64,000 nt of DNA from Octadecabacter temperatus (GCF_001187845.1 NZ_CP012160.1:248001-312000); one strand, 5' to 3'. Positions 1-6,980 are shown, counted from the first letter of the stretch. Notes: a model not told the origin generated them from the letters alone. Numbers and translations are program-made.

Positions 1-9
1 TCGTTTAGC

Positions 10-306
10 ATGACCACCAAAGCAGAACACTACGACGTGATCCGCAAGCCGATCATCACCGAGAAAGCAACAATGGCGTCTGAAAACAACGCCGTCGTTT
101 TCGAAGTGGCAATCGACAGCAACAAGCCAATGATCAAAGAAGCTGTTGAAGCTCTCTTCGGTGTAAAGGTCAAAGCGGTCAACACTACGATCACTAAAGG
201 TAAGGTAAAGCGCTTCCGCGGCCAGCTTGGTACGCGTAAAGACGTCAAGAAAGCCTATGTGACGCTCGAAGAAGGCAACACAATCGACGTATCTACAGGT
301 CTTTAA
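10..306 (+). CDS. rplW: 50S ribosomal protein L23
   Basis: Complete 98-residue L23, a protein at the peptide exit tunnel that also docks trigger factor and SRP. The N-terminus ([14 protein letters not shown]) and the basic loop [20 protein letters not shown] are family hallmarks. Upstream rplD would lie outside the window; a TAG at 6-8 could be its stop. Unlike most S10 operons, rplB does not follow directly: a terminator comes 47 bases after the stop and rplB starts only at 4156. The last roughly 88 bases of this gene recur in degraded form three times downstream (1876-1945, 2569-2657, 2941-2982). Confidence 0.97.
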   Translation: MTTKAEHYDVIRKPIITEKATMASENNAVVFEVAIDSNKPMIKEAVEALFGVKVKAVNTTITKGKVKRFRGQLGTRKDVKKAYVTLEEGNTIDVSTGL

Positions 307-352
307 ATAGATCGGGCCCGTAAGGGTTAAGATACACGGTTGAGAATTAGAA

Positions 353-386
353 AGGCCCCTTGCTGCAAAGCGAGGGGCCTTTTTTC
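353..386 (+). terminator. Rho-independent terminator after rplW
   Basis: AGGCCCCT and AGGGGCCT arms (353-360, 373-380) form a perfect 8-bp stem followed by six Ts. It closes the transcription unit in the middle of what is normally one S10 operon. The flank (TTGAGAATTAGAAAGGCC) resembles the flank of the terminator after the second rplW-end copy. Confidence 0.85.
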
Positions 387-487
387 TTTTGCAGGGATGT
401 ATCTGCAAAATCGTCAGGCAGCGGGACTGGGTAGCAATCAAAAGCACCCTCCCAATGTGTGGCTCCTCGGCAGCTAAACTGCAAAAC

Positions 488-518
488 GAAAAAGGCCCAC
501 GCTGTAATGCTGGGCCTT
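488..518 (-). terminator. Rho-independent terminator for the 59-residue minus-strand gene
   Basis: AAGGCCCA (492-499) and TGGGCCTT (511-518) pair; read on the minus strand the stem is followed by a run of five Ts and then CGTTTTG. It lies 43 bases past the stop of the small gene at 561-740. Confidence 0.7.
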
Positions 519-560
519 CTACACAATACTATTTGGGTGACCTTATTGGGTCAGGTCGGA

Positions 561-740
561 TTAGGCCGCAGAGCGATCGTTACTTTTCGCCATTTCGTCG
601 TACTGCTCAAACAACCGCTCGACAGCGACGGCATGCGGCTCAACTGAAACACGAGCATTGCGATGCCGGATGAGAGCCGAGATAAAGCCTCTAACATTCG
701 AGGTTCTTTCAGTGTTCAGTGTGTTGTTTCCAAACTTCAT
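561..740 (-). CDS. Small hypothetical protein (59 aa), member of a local paralogous pair
   Basis: ATG at 740 is preceded by a strong Shine-Dalgarno AGGGGG (747-752, spacer 6) and the frame runs 59 codons to TAA at 561, followed by a terminator. The product begins MKFGNNTLNT and ends EMAKSNDRSAA; it is charged, with no signal or membrane segment. Its middle and end share NVRG, a spaced R..R.S pattern, V(E/D)RLF and a C-terminal RSA with the 66-residue product at 1526-1726, so the two are probably homologous. Function unknown. The ribosome site, terminator and paralogy together argue that it is real despite its size. Confidence 0.6.
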   Translation of the reverse strand: MKFGNNTLNTERTSNVRGFISALIRHRNARVSVEPHAVAVERLFEQYDEMAKSNDRSAA

Positions 741-771
741 TACGCGCCCCCTCGGCTTACTTACAATTACT

Positions 772-812
772 GCCTCTAATTACATCAGAGGCCTCCCATA
801 CAAGTTAGAGGC
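772..812. repeat. Inverted repeat GCCTCTAA / TTAGAGGC
   Basis: Perfect 8-bp arms at 772-779 and 805-812 with 25 bases between; the loop also contains CAGAGGCC. AGCCTCTAA recurs at 687-695 inside the adjacent small gene. It lies just upstream of the 59-residue gene on the minus strand, so it could be an operator or part of a leader structure. Confidence 0.45.
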
Positions 813-1043
813 GAACTGACTAAGACACGAGAATTGACGCTGGGGAAACTGTCCCAAAGGACAGGATTCGGTTGTGAGATTGCCACCTACATTCTCTGTA
901 AGGGGAAAAGGCCTGAGAATCGCTCAGCGAATCCGTGGGTTACGCCGTGCATGGATCGTTGCGCGCAATGACAACAAGAAACCCAATGCGAGACGGAAGG
1001 CCTTTTCTGGGTCAGGCGATGGGTGTGCTGTTGAAACGAATGA

Positions 1044-1069
1044 GGCCCGCCGTATTGCTACGACGGGCC
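1044..1069 (-). terminator. Weak hairpin downstream of the 55-residue minus-strand frame
   Basis: GGCCCGCCG and CGACGGGCC pair with a single mismatch around TATTGCTA. On the minus strand the stem is followed by TCATTCG, not a T-run, so termination would be weak. Confidence 0.35.
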
Positions 1070-1135
1070 AACTGAGAGTGGAGTGCGCTTGTGATGTAAT
1101 CCTAACTGGGGGGCAAGGTGTCACGCCACGCGGCA

Positions 1136-1303
1136 CTAGGTCAATGGAACAGAGGCACCCGTCACATGTAGCTGCAAAATCTTGAGCGACTGGATCGGAG
1201 CCACATATCGGTGAGTTAAGCCGACATGCAGATTGGCACAGGGTTTTGAATCCGACATCAGAGCCTGCGACGATGTCTCCGCAGTATCTGAGTGATGGTT
1301 CAT
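1136..1303 (-). CDS. Small hypothetical protein (55 aa)
   Basis: ATG at 1303 has a perfect Shine-Dalgarno AGGAGG (1311-1316, spacer 7) and the frame runs to TAG at 1136. The product starts MNHHSDTAETSSQALMSDSK, has one cysteine and no clear membrane segment; I do not recognise it. A longer minus-strand frame over 924-1403 exists in another register but has no ribosome site. The ideal ribosome site is the main support; composition is not strongly coding-like. Confidence 0.4.
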   Translation of the reverse strand: MNHHSDTAETSSQALMSDSKPCANLHVGLTHRYVAPIQSLKILQLHVTGASVPLT

Positions 1304-1463
1304 GTGCTTTCCTCCTGAGCTTCTGTTCGATGAATGTTTCGCATGCGGAGACGACGAAGTCCTGTGGCAATAGAATAGCCGACCGCGCTTTGGTGTGGGT
1401 CACCTATACAATGGGGTAGGTCGTGCTTTTGCGCTGCGCCGGATTGTCCGTGCCCAAGACGCG

Positions 1464-1497
1464 AAAACTCAGCGCCTCATTGAGGAACGCTGAGTTT
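1464..1497 (-). terminator. Rho-independent terminator after the 66-residue gene
   Basis: AACTCAGCG (1466-1474) and CGCTGAGTT (1488-1496) form a 9-bp stem; on the minus strand it ends in TTTTC. It lies about 30 bases past the stop of the gene at 1526-1726. Confidence 0.7.
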
Positions 1498-1525
1498 CAG
1501 ACCGAAGTGGTAGATTTCGGAAGTG

Positions 1526-1726
1526 TTAGGCGGATCGACCCGCATTGAATGTAAAATCCAAATTGGAAAACAACCGGTCAACAACGTCGACGTCTTGGCT
1601 TAGGCGCGGTCCTCGATACGATGTGGACAACCCTCGGACATTGGCTCTGCGTGGCTGCTCGATACGTTGTGACAATGCAGCAATGCGGCCAGCGCGTGCT
1701 TTCATCAAAAGTGTTTGACCTTTCAT
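1526..1726 (-). CDS. Small hypothetical protein (66 aa), paralogue of the 59-residue protein
   Basis: ATG at 1726 follows GGGAGAA (1731-1737), a good Shine-Dalgarno, and the gene ends before a strong terminator. The product is basic in its first half (MKGQTLLMKARAGRIAALSQ) and acidic/hydrophobic later. NVRG, the R..R.S pattern, DVVDRLF and the final RSA match the protein at 561-740; the extra length is at the N-terminus. No known domain is recognised. It forms, with its paralogue, a pair of separately terminated one-gene units in the rplW insert. A small regulatory or antitoxin-like role is conceivable but nothing in the sequence proves it. Confidence 0.6.
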   Translation of the reverse strand: MKGQTLLMKARAGRIAALSQRIEQPRRANVRGLSTSYRGPRLSQDVDVVDRLFSNLDFTFNAGRSA

Positions 1727-1875
1727 TTTCTTCTCCCGTCTAAATCATAATGTACCTCTGTTATGACGGGCGAAGGAGCGGAGGTGGTGCTCTACAGCGG
1801 GTAGTTTACGAGGCGTTGGTGTAGCGACGCTATCCGAAGGGGTAGGTGTCGGAGCGCGGCCAGATCGGCATATCT

Positions 1876-1945
1876 AAAGTCGTGAAGACAGATTATGTTA
1901 CGCTTGTGGAAGGCAACATAGGCCGACGTTTCCACCGGACTGTAA
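1876..1945 (+). pseudogene. Heavily decayed copy of the rplW 3' end (copy 1)
   Basis: This stretch aligns with the last roughly 70 bases of rplW, keeping GTGAAGACAG, TATGTTACGCT, GGAAGGCAACATA, GACGTTTCCACCGG and a TGTAAGG end, with substitutions and a small insertion. It has no start or upstream part. A weak terminator follows, as after true rplW. Most diverged of the three copies, hence probably the oldest. Confidence 0.65.
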
Positions 1946-1967
1946 GGAATGCTTTTACATTTGTTTC

Positions 1968-1993
1968 AGAAAGCCTTTGGTTGTCGGGCTTTT
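1968..1993 (+). terminator. Terminator remnant after rplW-end copy 1
   Basis: AAAGCC (1970-1975) and GGGCTTTT (1986-1993) form a short stem with a T-rich end, in the same relative place as the terminators after rplW and copy 2. Confidence 0.5.
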
Positions 1994-2017
1994 GTCGTTT
2001 CTGATCTCTGGGGTGCC

Positions 2018-2491
2018 TTAGGCCGCGTAGGGCAGGGATGAGTGGTGCAGCACGACCTTCACATTGCCGTCCGCATCTTTCTTGTAGCCAAACGTCTTGT
2101 CCGCTTGCGTGACGTTGCCATCCTTGTCGGTGAAAAACGCCGAGCCCATCCACATGCCGACATCGCCTTCAATGAAACTGGCCGCTTCCTTATACTGAAC
2201 ATCGCGCCAAGGCCGTATCGCAAAGCCCGTGTCGTCGGGGTAGGTGTCATCATGTGCCACGAAATAGGACAACGCGCCCGCCTTGGTGGTGCGGAATGTC
2301 TGCGGCCCACCGCTGAGCGTGGGTTTGAACAAGACAGGGCCAAGGTCATAGCCATAGGCTTCATCTAAAACACCGTTTGCCACGGCCCGCGCGGCATCAA
2401 TGCCCCCGTCCTCAAAGGCTTTTGCGATGGCGAGCAGTTCATCACCCCAAGCGGTGCGTGCTGCGATAAGATCGTCTTGCGTCATTGGCAT
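2018..2491 (-). CDS. COG4337-family protein, putative metal-independent iota-class carbonic anhydrase
   Basis: 157 residues from ATG at 2491, chosen because GGGGA (2498-2502) is a good ribosome site; the open frame continues upstream only into the antisense of an rplW-end copy. The protein resembles a family often labelled phosphoribosyl-AMP cyclohydrolase in databases, with a SnoaL/CaMKII-association-like fold, and ends in HHSSLPYAA. COG4337 proteins from a cyanobacterium and a chlorarachniophyte alga were shown to be carbonic anhydrases without metal; the residues I recall for bicarbonate binding (Thr, Tyr, His, Ser) have counterparts T58, Y76, H149/H150 and S151/S152 with near-matching spacing. 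No signal peptide, so cytosolic. It is alone between two decayed rplW ends. Confidence 0.7.
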   Translation of the reverse strand: MPMTQDDLIAARTAWGDELLAIAKAFEDGGIDAARAVANGVLDEAYGYDLGPVLFKPTLSGGPQTFRTTKAGALSYFVAHDDTYPDDTGFAIRPWRDVQYKEAASFIEGDVGMWMGSAFFTDKDGNVTQADKTFGYKKDADGNVKVVLHHSSLPYAA

Positions 2492-2568
2492 GGCGTATCC
2501 CCGATATCCAAGTTGAGTTTTAGGCTTTACGCGTCTTAAGCAACGCCGCGCCTTATCGCAAGTGTTGA

Positions 2569-2657
2569 GCGGCCAACTCGGCACACGCAAAGACGTCAAG
2601 AAAGCCTATGTGACGCTCGAAGAAGGCAACACAATCGTCGTGAGCACCGGTCTGTAA
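2569..2657 (+). pseudogene. Copy of the rplW 3' end, well preserved (copy 2)
   Basis: Encodes the last 28 residues of L23 ([20 protein letters not shown] then TIVVSTGL and stop) with one amino-acid change (D to V). A block of about 51 bases in its middle (2588-2638) is identical to rplW, while the flanks differ mainly at third codon positions (CAG/CAA, CTT/CTC, GGT/GGC, ACG/ACA, CGT/CGC; TCT/AGC, ACA/ACC, CTT/CTG). That pattern means the flanks diverged under protein-level selection, so this is probably a displaced or imported functional gene end, not a simple recent duplication. There is no start codon. Confidence 0.8.
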
Positions 2658-2684
2658 GGACTGCGGTTACGTTTGAGAATTGAG

Positions 2685-2718
2685 AAGGCCTCGCAGTGTG
2701 AACTGTGGGGCCTTTTTT
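2685..2718 (+). terminator. Rho-independent terminator after rplW-end copy 2
   Basis: AAGGCC.. CGCAG (2685-2696) pairs with CTGTGGGGCCTT (2703-2714) and is followed by six Ts. The preceding TTTGAGAATTGAGAAGGCC matches the sequence before the rplW terminator, so the copied unit extends through the terminator. Confidence 0.8.
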
Positions 2719-2726
2719 GGTATGGC

Positions 2727-2882
2727 TTATTTGAGACCTTTAATCAGAACCCAACTGACCCCATACGCGATGACCGCAACTAGCGGCGTAATCATCAGCG
2801 CGGCACTCGCCCCCGAGTAAAGGACATAAAGAACCGTCGCAATGACAGCGTAAAAGATGGGCTCGCGTAGAAAAATAGACAT
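2727..2882 (-). CDS. Small predicted membrane peptide (51 aa)
   Basis: Frame from ATG at 2882 to TAA at 2727 encodes MSIFLREPIFYAVIATVLYV, a short polar turn (SGASA), then a second hydrophobic stretch ending WVLIKGLK. This predicts two membrane helices with the positive end inside. The ribosome site is weak (GAGCAG). It faces the terminator of copy 2, which is partly bidirectional. No family recognised; a two-helix holin-like or small-subunit protein is possible. Lies between rplW-end copies 2 and 3. Confidence 0.5.
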   Translation of the reverse strand: MSIFLREPIFYAVIATVLYVLYSGASAALMITPLVAVIAYGVSWVLIKGLK

Positions 2883-2940
2883 GGGCTGCTCGAGTTGTTT
2901 TCATAAGTTTGCACCGGATCCGTTAAACATTGCAACGCCC

Positions 2941-2982
2941 ACGGCACACGTAAAGACGTGAAGAAAGCCTGCGGGGCCTTTT
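2941..2982 (+). pseudogene. Short copy of the rplW 3' end fused to half a terminator (copy 3)
   Basis: CGGCACACGTAAAGACGTGA and AGAAAGCCT (2943-2970) match rplW near codons 74-82 with synonymous changes. The match then jumps directly to GCGGGGCCTTTT, the distal arm of the rplW/copy-2 terminator. The gene end between was deleted, leaving a recombination junction 30 bases before the HNH gene. Confidence 0.7.
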
Positions 2983-3012
2983 CAATTGAGTGAAACAGAG
3001 GGATCGTGAGTT

Positions 3013-3948
3013 ATGGAATATAGATATCACCGCATGGCTCCAAATACGCACGAATGGAGAAAGCCGAACTCTGGCCGCTTAGGGAAATCGCATGATTATC
3101 TTGGCGAAAACGGTTTCGGGCATGAAGACTGGAATTTCTCTAGAGATGTTTGGCAAGATGGGCGCTGCCACCTCTATCTACGCCAAAGGCCGAGTAAAAC
3201 GGATCGGTCAAAACGCTTCTGTATCGCGCTCGGTGATAGAACGGAGGCTGGCCATGTACTCGTAGGGTTTGCTGAGAACGTCGAATTTGGAATTAGCACG
3301 TTAGAGCGCCAAGTTTGGCTAAGGCGCGCAAGAAATATCTTGGATTTGAAAAAAGAAGATAGTCTGGCGGGAGTTTACAGCGCCTTGACTAATATAGACG
3401 ACATCGCTCGCGCACTAGAGGATGAGAACGAGGCGGCATGGGTCTCGGTTGCCCCAAATGATCTTTTGATTTTGGACACCCCGATATTAATTCCAAGTCA
3501 GGTTATCGGCTTGAATTACAAGCGCTATCAGCTCAACAAATTGACACGCACTCAATATGAAGCATTAAGATCGTTGACATCTTCGAGTTCGACGGTCGCC
3601 GAAGAACGAAGTTCAGATTTCCCAGAAGGAGGCATGGTTGAAAAGGTTCATCGTGTAAGAGAGCGGGACGGAGCCCTTATCCGAAAAGCAAAGGAAGGAT
3701 TTATTCATCGCGAAGGAGCGCTTTTCTGCGAAGCTTGTGGATGGCGACCTGATGCAGCATTTGGGGTTGCGTCACTTAAGGACACCATAATTGAGGCTCA
3801 CCATGACGTCCCTCTGTGCGCTCCAGAGCACACTGGAACTACAAAGGTCGGGGACTTGAAAATGCTTTGCCCTAATTGTCACCGAGCCATTCATCGGTTT
3901 AGGCCTTGGTTACTTGTGCATGAATTTAGAAAACGCTTCTTTTCATGA
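3013..3948 (+). CDS. HNH endonuclease with uncharacterised N-terminal domain
   Basis: 311 residues. The C-terminal third is an HNH nuclease: C239-x2-C242, E261-A-H263-H264, then C286-x2-C289-H290, a zinc-stabilised beta-beta-alpha-metal fold as in McrA-like enzymes, with GDLKMLCPNCHRAIH at 280-294. Residues 1 to about 200 (with GHEDWNFSRD near 36-45) match no domain I can name; in modification-dependent restriction enzymes this place holds a modified-base reader. The gene is visibly richer in A+T than the ribosomal genes around it, which suggests transfer. It sits alone between rplW-end copy 3 and rplB. A defence role is inference; a homing-type nuclease is the alternative. Confidence 0.75.
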   Translation: MEYRYHRMAPNTHEWRKPNSGRLGKSHDYLGENGFGHEDWNFSRDVWQDGRCHLYLRQRPSKTDRSKRFCIALGDRTEAGHVLVGFAENVEFGISTLERQVWLRRARNILDLKKEDSLAGVYSALTNIDDIARALEDENEAAWVSVAPNDLLILDTPILIPSQVIGLNYKRYQLNKLTRTQYEALRSLTSSSSTVAEERSSDFPEGGMVEKVHRVRERDGALIRKAKEGFIHREGALFCEACGWRPDAAFGVASLKDTIIEAHHDVPLCAPEHTGTTKVGDLKMLCPNCHRAIHRFRPWLLVHEFRKRFFS

Positions 3949-3993
3949 GATTGTTCTTAACTAACGTGGGCTAGTTCGTTGCTGTTGAAGCGC

Positions 3994-4022
3994 TTGACCT
4001 CTACCCCCATCCCCCCTATCAG
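3994..4022 (+). promoter_or_regulatory. Predicted sigma70 promoter before rplB
   Basis: TTGACC (3994-3999) and TATCAG (4017-4022) are separated by exactly 17 bases. It would restart transcription of rplB-rplP after the insert. The predicted start (around 4029) lies only a few bases before the hairpin at 4036-4057, so that hairpin would form at the very 5' end of the transcript. Confidence 0.55.
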
Positions 4023-4035
4023 ACCCCATCGGCAC

Positions 4036-4066
4036 AGCCCCAGATTCGTCTGGGGCTTTGTTGTTG
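4036..4066 (+). terminator. UUCG-capped hairpin between the HNH gene and rplB
   Basis: AGCCCCAGA (4036-4044), loop TTCG, TCTGGGGCT (4049-4057) make a 9-bp stem followed by TTGTTGTTG, an imperfect T-tract. It may end the HNH transcript, or, given the promoter just upstream, act as a 5' leader structure or attenuator for rplB. The sequence allows either. Confidence 0.65.
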
Positions 4067-4155
4067 TCTGCAGAGACATATCATCGGGCACCTACGGGGG
4101 CCTATAAACATCAGGGCCACGCGAGTGGTCCGCCAAGCAAACGGAAGTAGCAAAC

Positions 4156-4998
4156 ATGGCACTCAAGTCGTATAAACCGACGACGCCTGGCCAACGTGGG
4201 TTGGTGCTGATTGACCGTTCGGAGCTTTGGAAAGGTCGCCCAGTTAAGGCCCTCACAGAGGGTCTGACGAAATCGGGCGGACGGAACAACACCGGACGTA
4301 TCACATCACGTCGTCGTGGTGGTGGGGCAAAACGCCTTTACCGCATCGTAGATTTTAAACGTAACAAGCTCGACATGGAAGCTGTTGTAGCTCGGATCGA
4401 ATATGACCCGAACCGCACCGCATTCATCGCGCTCGTTCAGTACACAGATGGCGAGCAAGCCTACATCATCGCACCACAGCGTTTGGCTGTTGGCGATAAG
4501 GTCATTGCTTCTGCTAAGGCAGACATCAAGCCAGGCAACGCAATGCCGTTCTCTGGCATGCCAATCGGTACAATCATTCACAACATCGAAATGAAGCCAG
4601 GCAAAGGCGGCCAGATCGCCCGTGCAGCTGGAACCTACGCACAGTTCGTAGGTCGTGACGGTGGTTACGCTCAGATCCGTCTGAGCTCTGGTGAATTGCG
4701 CCTCGTGCGTCAGGAATGCATGGCCACCGTTGGTGCCGTGTCCAACCCTGACAACTCCAACCAGAACATGGGTAAAGCCGGACGTATGCGTCACTACGGT
4801 AAGCGCCCATCTGTTCGTGGTGTTGTTATGAACCCTGTCGATCACCCACACGGTGGTGGTGAGGGTCGTACATCCGGTGGTCGTCACCCGGTTACTCCTT
4901 GGGGTAAGCCAACAAAGGGTGCGAAAACTCGCAACAAGAACAAAGCGTCTAGCCGCCTGATTATCCGGTCGCGCCACGCCAAGAAGAAGGGTCGTTAA
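4156..4998 (+). CDS. rplB: 50S ribosomal protein L2
   Basis: 280 residues, full length. L2 helps form the peptidyl-transferase centre and joins the subunits. The characteristic end with [13 protein letters not shown] and the [11 protein letters not shown] segment is intact. First gene after the rplW insert; two bases separate it from rpsS, consistent with one transcript through rplP. Confidence 0.98.
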   Translation: MALKSYKPTTPGQRGLVLIDRSELWKGRPVKALTEGLTKSGGRNNTGRITSRRRGGGAKRLYRIVDFKRNKLDMEAVVARIEYDPNRTAFIALVQYTDGEQAYIIAPQRLAVGDKVIASAKADIKPGNAMPFSGMPIGTIIHNIEMKPGKGGQIARAAGTYAQFVGRDGGYAQIRLSSGELRLVRQECMATVGAVSNPDNSNQNMGKAGRMRHYGKRPSVRGVVMNPVDHPHGGGEGRTSGGRHPVTPWGKPTKGAKTRNKNKASSRLIIRSRHAKKKGR

Positions 4999-5000
4999 GA

Positions 5001-5279
5001 ATGGCTCGTTCAGTATGGAAAGGTCCATTCGTTGACAGCTACGTGCTTAAGAAAGCCGAAGTTGCCAAAGAATCCGGCCGCAATGACGTTATCAAGATTT
5101 GGTCCCGTCGTTCGACAATCTTGCCGCAGTTCGTTGGTTTGACATTCGGTGTCTACAACGGCCGTAAGCATATCCCAATCACGATCACCGAAGACATGAT
5201 CGGTCAGAAGTTTGGTGAGTACTCACCAACTCGGACTTATTATGGCCATGCGGCTGATAAAAAAGCGAAGCGGAAATAA
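5001..5279 (+). CDS. rpsS: 30S ribosomal protein S19
   Basis: 92 residues beginning [20 protein letters not shown], typical S19 of the 30S head next to S13. Ends KKAKRK. Tightly packed between rplB and rplV (2- and 3-base gaps). Confidence 0.98.
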   Translation: MARSVWKGPFVDSYVLKKAEVAKESGRNDVIKIWSRRSTILPQFVGLTFGVYNGRKHIPITITEDMIGQKFGEYSPTRTYYGHAADKKAKRK

Positions 5280-5282
5280 GTC

Positions 5283-5663
5283 ATGAGCAAGGATAAGAAT
5301 CCCCGCCGCGTGGCAGACAACGAAGCACGTGCAAAACTGCGCATGCTGAAGACGTCCCCGCAGAAACTTAACCTGTTGGCCGGTATGATCCGCGGCAAAA
5401 AGGTGGACAAGGCCCTTACGGACCTGACGTTCTCCAAGAAGCGCATCGCGCTGGACGTGAAGAAATGCCTTCAGTCCGCTATTGCCAACGCAGAGAACAA
5501 CCACAACCTCGACGTCGATGAGCTCATCGTTGCTGAGGCCTATGTGGGCAAAAACTTGACAATGAAGCGTGGACGTCCTCGTGCACGTGGCCGTTTCGGT
5601 AAAATCGTCAAGCCGTTCGCTGAAATCACAATCCTGGTACGCCAAGTTGAGGAGCAAGCATAA
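5283..5663 (+). CDS. rplV: 50S ribosomal protein L22
   Basis: 126 residues; L22 lines the exit tunnel with a beta-hairpin, here around [15 protein letters not shown]. Start ATG at 5283 follows AAGTC with GGAAATAAG upstream. The stop overlaps the rpsC start by one base, suggesting translational coupling. Confidence 0.98.
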   Translation: MSKDKNPRRVADNEARAKLRMLKTSPQKLNLLAGMIRGKKVDKALTDLTFSKKRIALDVKKCLQSAIANAENNHNLDVDELIVAEAYVGKNLTMKRGRPRARGRFGKIVKPFAEITILVRQVEEQA

Positions 5664-6379
5664 TGGGTAACAAAGTAAACCCGATCGGCATGCGTCTTCA
5701 GGTCAACCGCACCTGGGACAGCCGCTGGTACGCTGACACGAAAGACTACGGTAACCTTCTGCTCGAAGACCTTAAGATCAAGGACTTCATCAAGACAGAA
5801 TGTAAACAAGCCGGTGTTAGCCGTGTCATCATCGAGCGTCCGCACAAGAAGTGCCGCGTAACTATTCACACTGCACGTCCTGGCGTCATCATCGGTAAGA
5901 AAGGCGCGGACATCGAGACGCTTCGCCAAAAGCTTGCCGCGCTGACAGAATCTGAATTGCACCTCAACATCGTTGAAGTTCGCAAGCCAGAGCTGGACGC
6001 TGTCTTGGTTGGTGAGAGTATCTCTCAGCAGCTCGAGCGTCGTGTTTCTTTCCGTCGCGCTATGAAGCGTGCGGTACAGAACGCAATGCGTATGGGTGCC
6101 CTCGGTATCCGCGTTAACCTCGCTGGCCGTCTTGGCGGTGCAGAGATTGCGCGTACTGAATGGTATCGTGAGGGCCGTGTGCCACTCCACACCCTTCGTG
6201 CTGACATCGATTACGCGCACGTCGAAGCACAGACTGCTTATGGTATCATCGGGATCAAGACTTGGATCTTCAAAGGTGAAATCATGGAGCACGATCCGTC
6301 TGCACATGATCGTAAACTTCAAGAGCTTCAGGATGGTCCGCCCCCGCGCGGCGCACGTCCTGGTGGCCGTGATCGCTGA
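5663..6379 (+). CDS. rpsC: 30S ribosomal protein S3
   Basis: 238 residues beginning [23 protein letters not shown] domain with [10 protein letters not shown] (about residue 74) and the C-terminal S3 domain are complete. S3 sits at the mRNA entry and has helicase-related function. Start overlaps the rplV stop. Confidence 0.98.
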   Translation: MGNKVNPIGMRLQVNRTWDSRWYADTKDYGNLLLEDLKIKDFIKTECKQAGVSRVIIERPHKKCRVTIHTARPGVIIGKKGADIETLRQKLAALTESELHLNIVEVRKPELDAVLVGESISQQLERRVSFRRAMKRAVQNAMRMGALGIRVNLAGRLGGAEIARTEWYREGRVPLHTLRADIDYAHVEAQTAYGIIGIKTWIFKGEIMEHDPSAHDRKLQELQDGPPPRGARPGGRDR

Positions 6380-6391
6380 AAGGATTAAACA

Positions 6392-6805
6392 ATGCTTCAG
6401 CCAAAACGCACTAAATTCCGCAAGATGCACAAAGGCCGCATCAAGGGCGAAGCCAAAGGTGGCTCCGACCTGAACTTCGGCACATTTGGTCTCAAGGCGA
6501 CGACACCGGAACGTGTGACTGCACGTCAGATCGAGGCAGCACGCCGCGCGATGACACGTCACATGAAACGTCAAGGTCGTGTTTGGATCCGCATCTTCCC
6601 GGACGTACCTGTCACATCCAAGCCCGTCGAAGTTCGTATGGGTAAGGGTAAAGGTTCCGTTGATTATTGGGCATGTAAGGTCAAACCTGGCCGCATCATG
6701 TTCGAAATTGATGGTGTCTCCGAAGACATCGCCCGCGAAGCCCTGCGCCTCGCTGCGATGAAGTTGCCTGTGAAAACACGCACAGTTCTTCGCGAAGACT
6801 GGTGA
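6392..6805 (+). CDS. rplP: 50S ribosomal protein L16
   Basis: 137 residues beginning [21 protein letters not shown]82 in [13 protein letters not shown] corresponds to E. coli L16 Arg81, which is hydroxylated there by the 2-oxoglutarate oxygenase YcfD. Last gene of this transcription unit: a hairpin and a terminator follow, and rpmC is displaced to 9955. Confidence 0.98.
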   Translation: MLQPKRTKFRKMHKGRIKGEAKGGSDLNFGTFGLKATTPERVTARQIEAARRAMTRHMKRQGRVWIRIFPDVPVTSKPVEVRMGKGKGSVDYWACKVKPGRIMFEIDGVSEDIAREALRLAAMKLPVKTRTVLREDW

Positions 6806-6834
6806 TTCGCGATATTCGCATCTGCGAATTCGCG
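6806..6834 (+). repeat. Hairpin directly after rplP
   Basis: TTCGCGATATTCGCA pairs imperfectly with TGCGAATTCGCGG, so a long stem begins at the rplP stop. There is no T-run; it may protect the 3' end of the message ahead of the true terminator 60 bases on. Confidence 0.5.
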
Positions 6835-6894
6835 GAGTGGCGGTAAGCGATTGACCTAGTCAATTGCGGCGCCACACCGGTTCAAAGAATTAGA

Positions 6895-6927
6895 CCTCCG
6901 CCGAGAAATCGGCGGGGGTTTTCTTCT
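6895..6927 (+). terminator. Rho-independent terminator after rplP
   Basis: CCTCCGCCGA (6895-6904), GAAA loop, TCGGCGGGGG (6909-6918), then TTTTCTTCTT. Strong GNRA-capped stem; separates the rplB-rplP unit from what follows. Confidence 0.85.
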
Positions 6928-6980
6928 TCCGAACATCAACCTACCTTGGATCGCAGTGCTAGGGGCGTTGAAAACACAAC

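Larger units (their letters stand above)
741..1135. other. Gene-free stretch between two small minus-strand genes
   Basis: No open frame here has a convincing ribosome-binding site. It holds the inverted repeat at 772-812, a hairpin at 1044-1069 and palindromic AAGGCCTT at 997-1004. It may contain the promoter of the 59-residue gene. A 103-codon plus-strand frame from 874 lacks a Shine-Dalgarno and looks spurious. Confidence 0.5.

Noticed and set aside
924..1403. 159-codon minus-strand frame in the rplW insert
   Set aside because: No ribosome site at its start, and it conflicts with the better-supported 55-codon frame that has AGGAGG.
1876..2982. rplW-end copies as assembly artefacts
   Set aside because: The copies differ from rplW and from each other by many mainly synonymous changes and have different flanks, so collapse or duplication errors are unlikely, though read mapping would settle it.
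307..4155. Integrative element with its own integrase at rplW
   Set aside because: No tyrosine or serine recombinase, transposase or inverted terminal repeats found in the interval; the HNH protein is the only DNA-acting enzyme.
5540..6574. Long antisense frame (344 codons) opposite rplV-rpsC-rplP
   Set aside because: Mirrors the codon bias of highly expressed ribosomal genes; no ribosome site, and the product is low-complexity and cysteine-rich.
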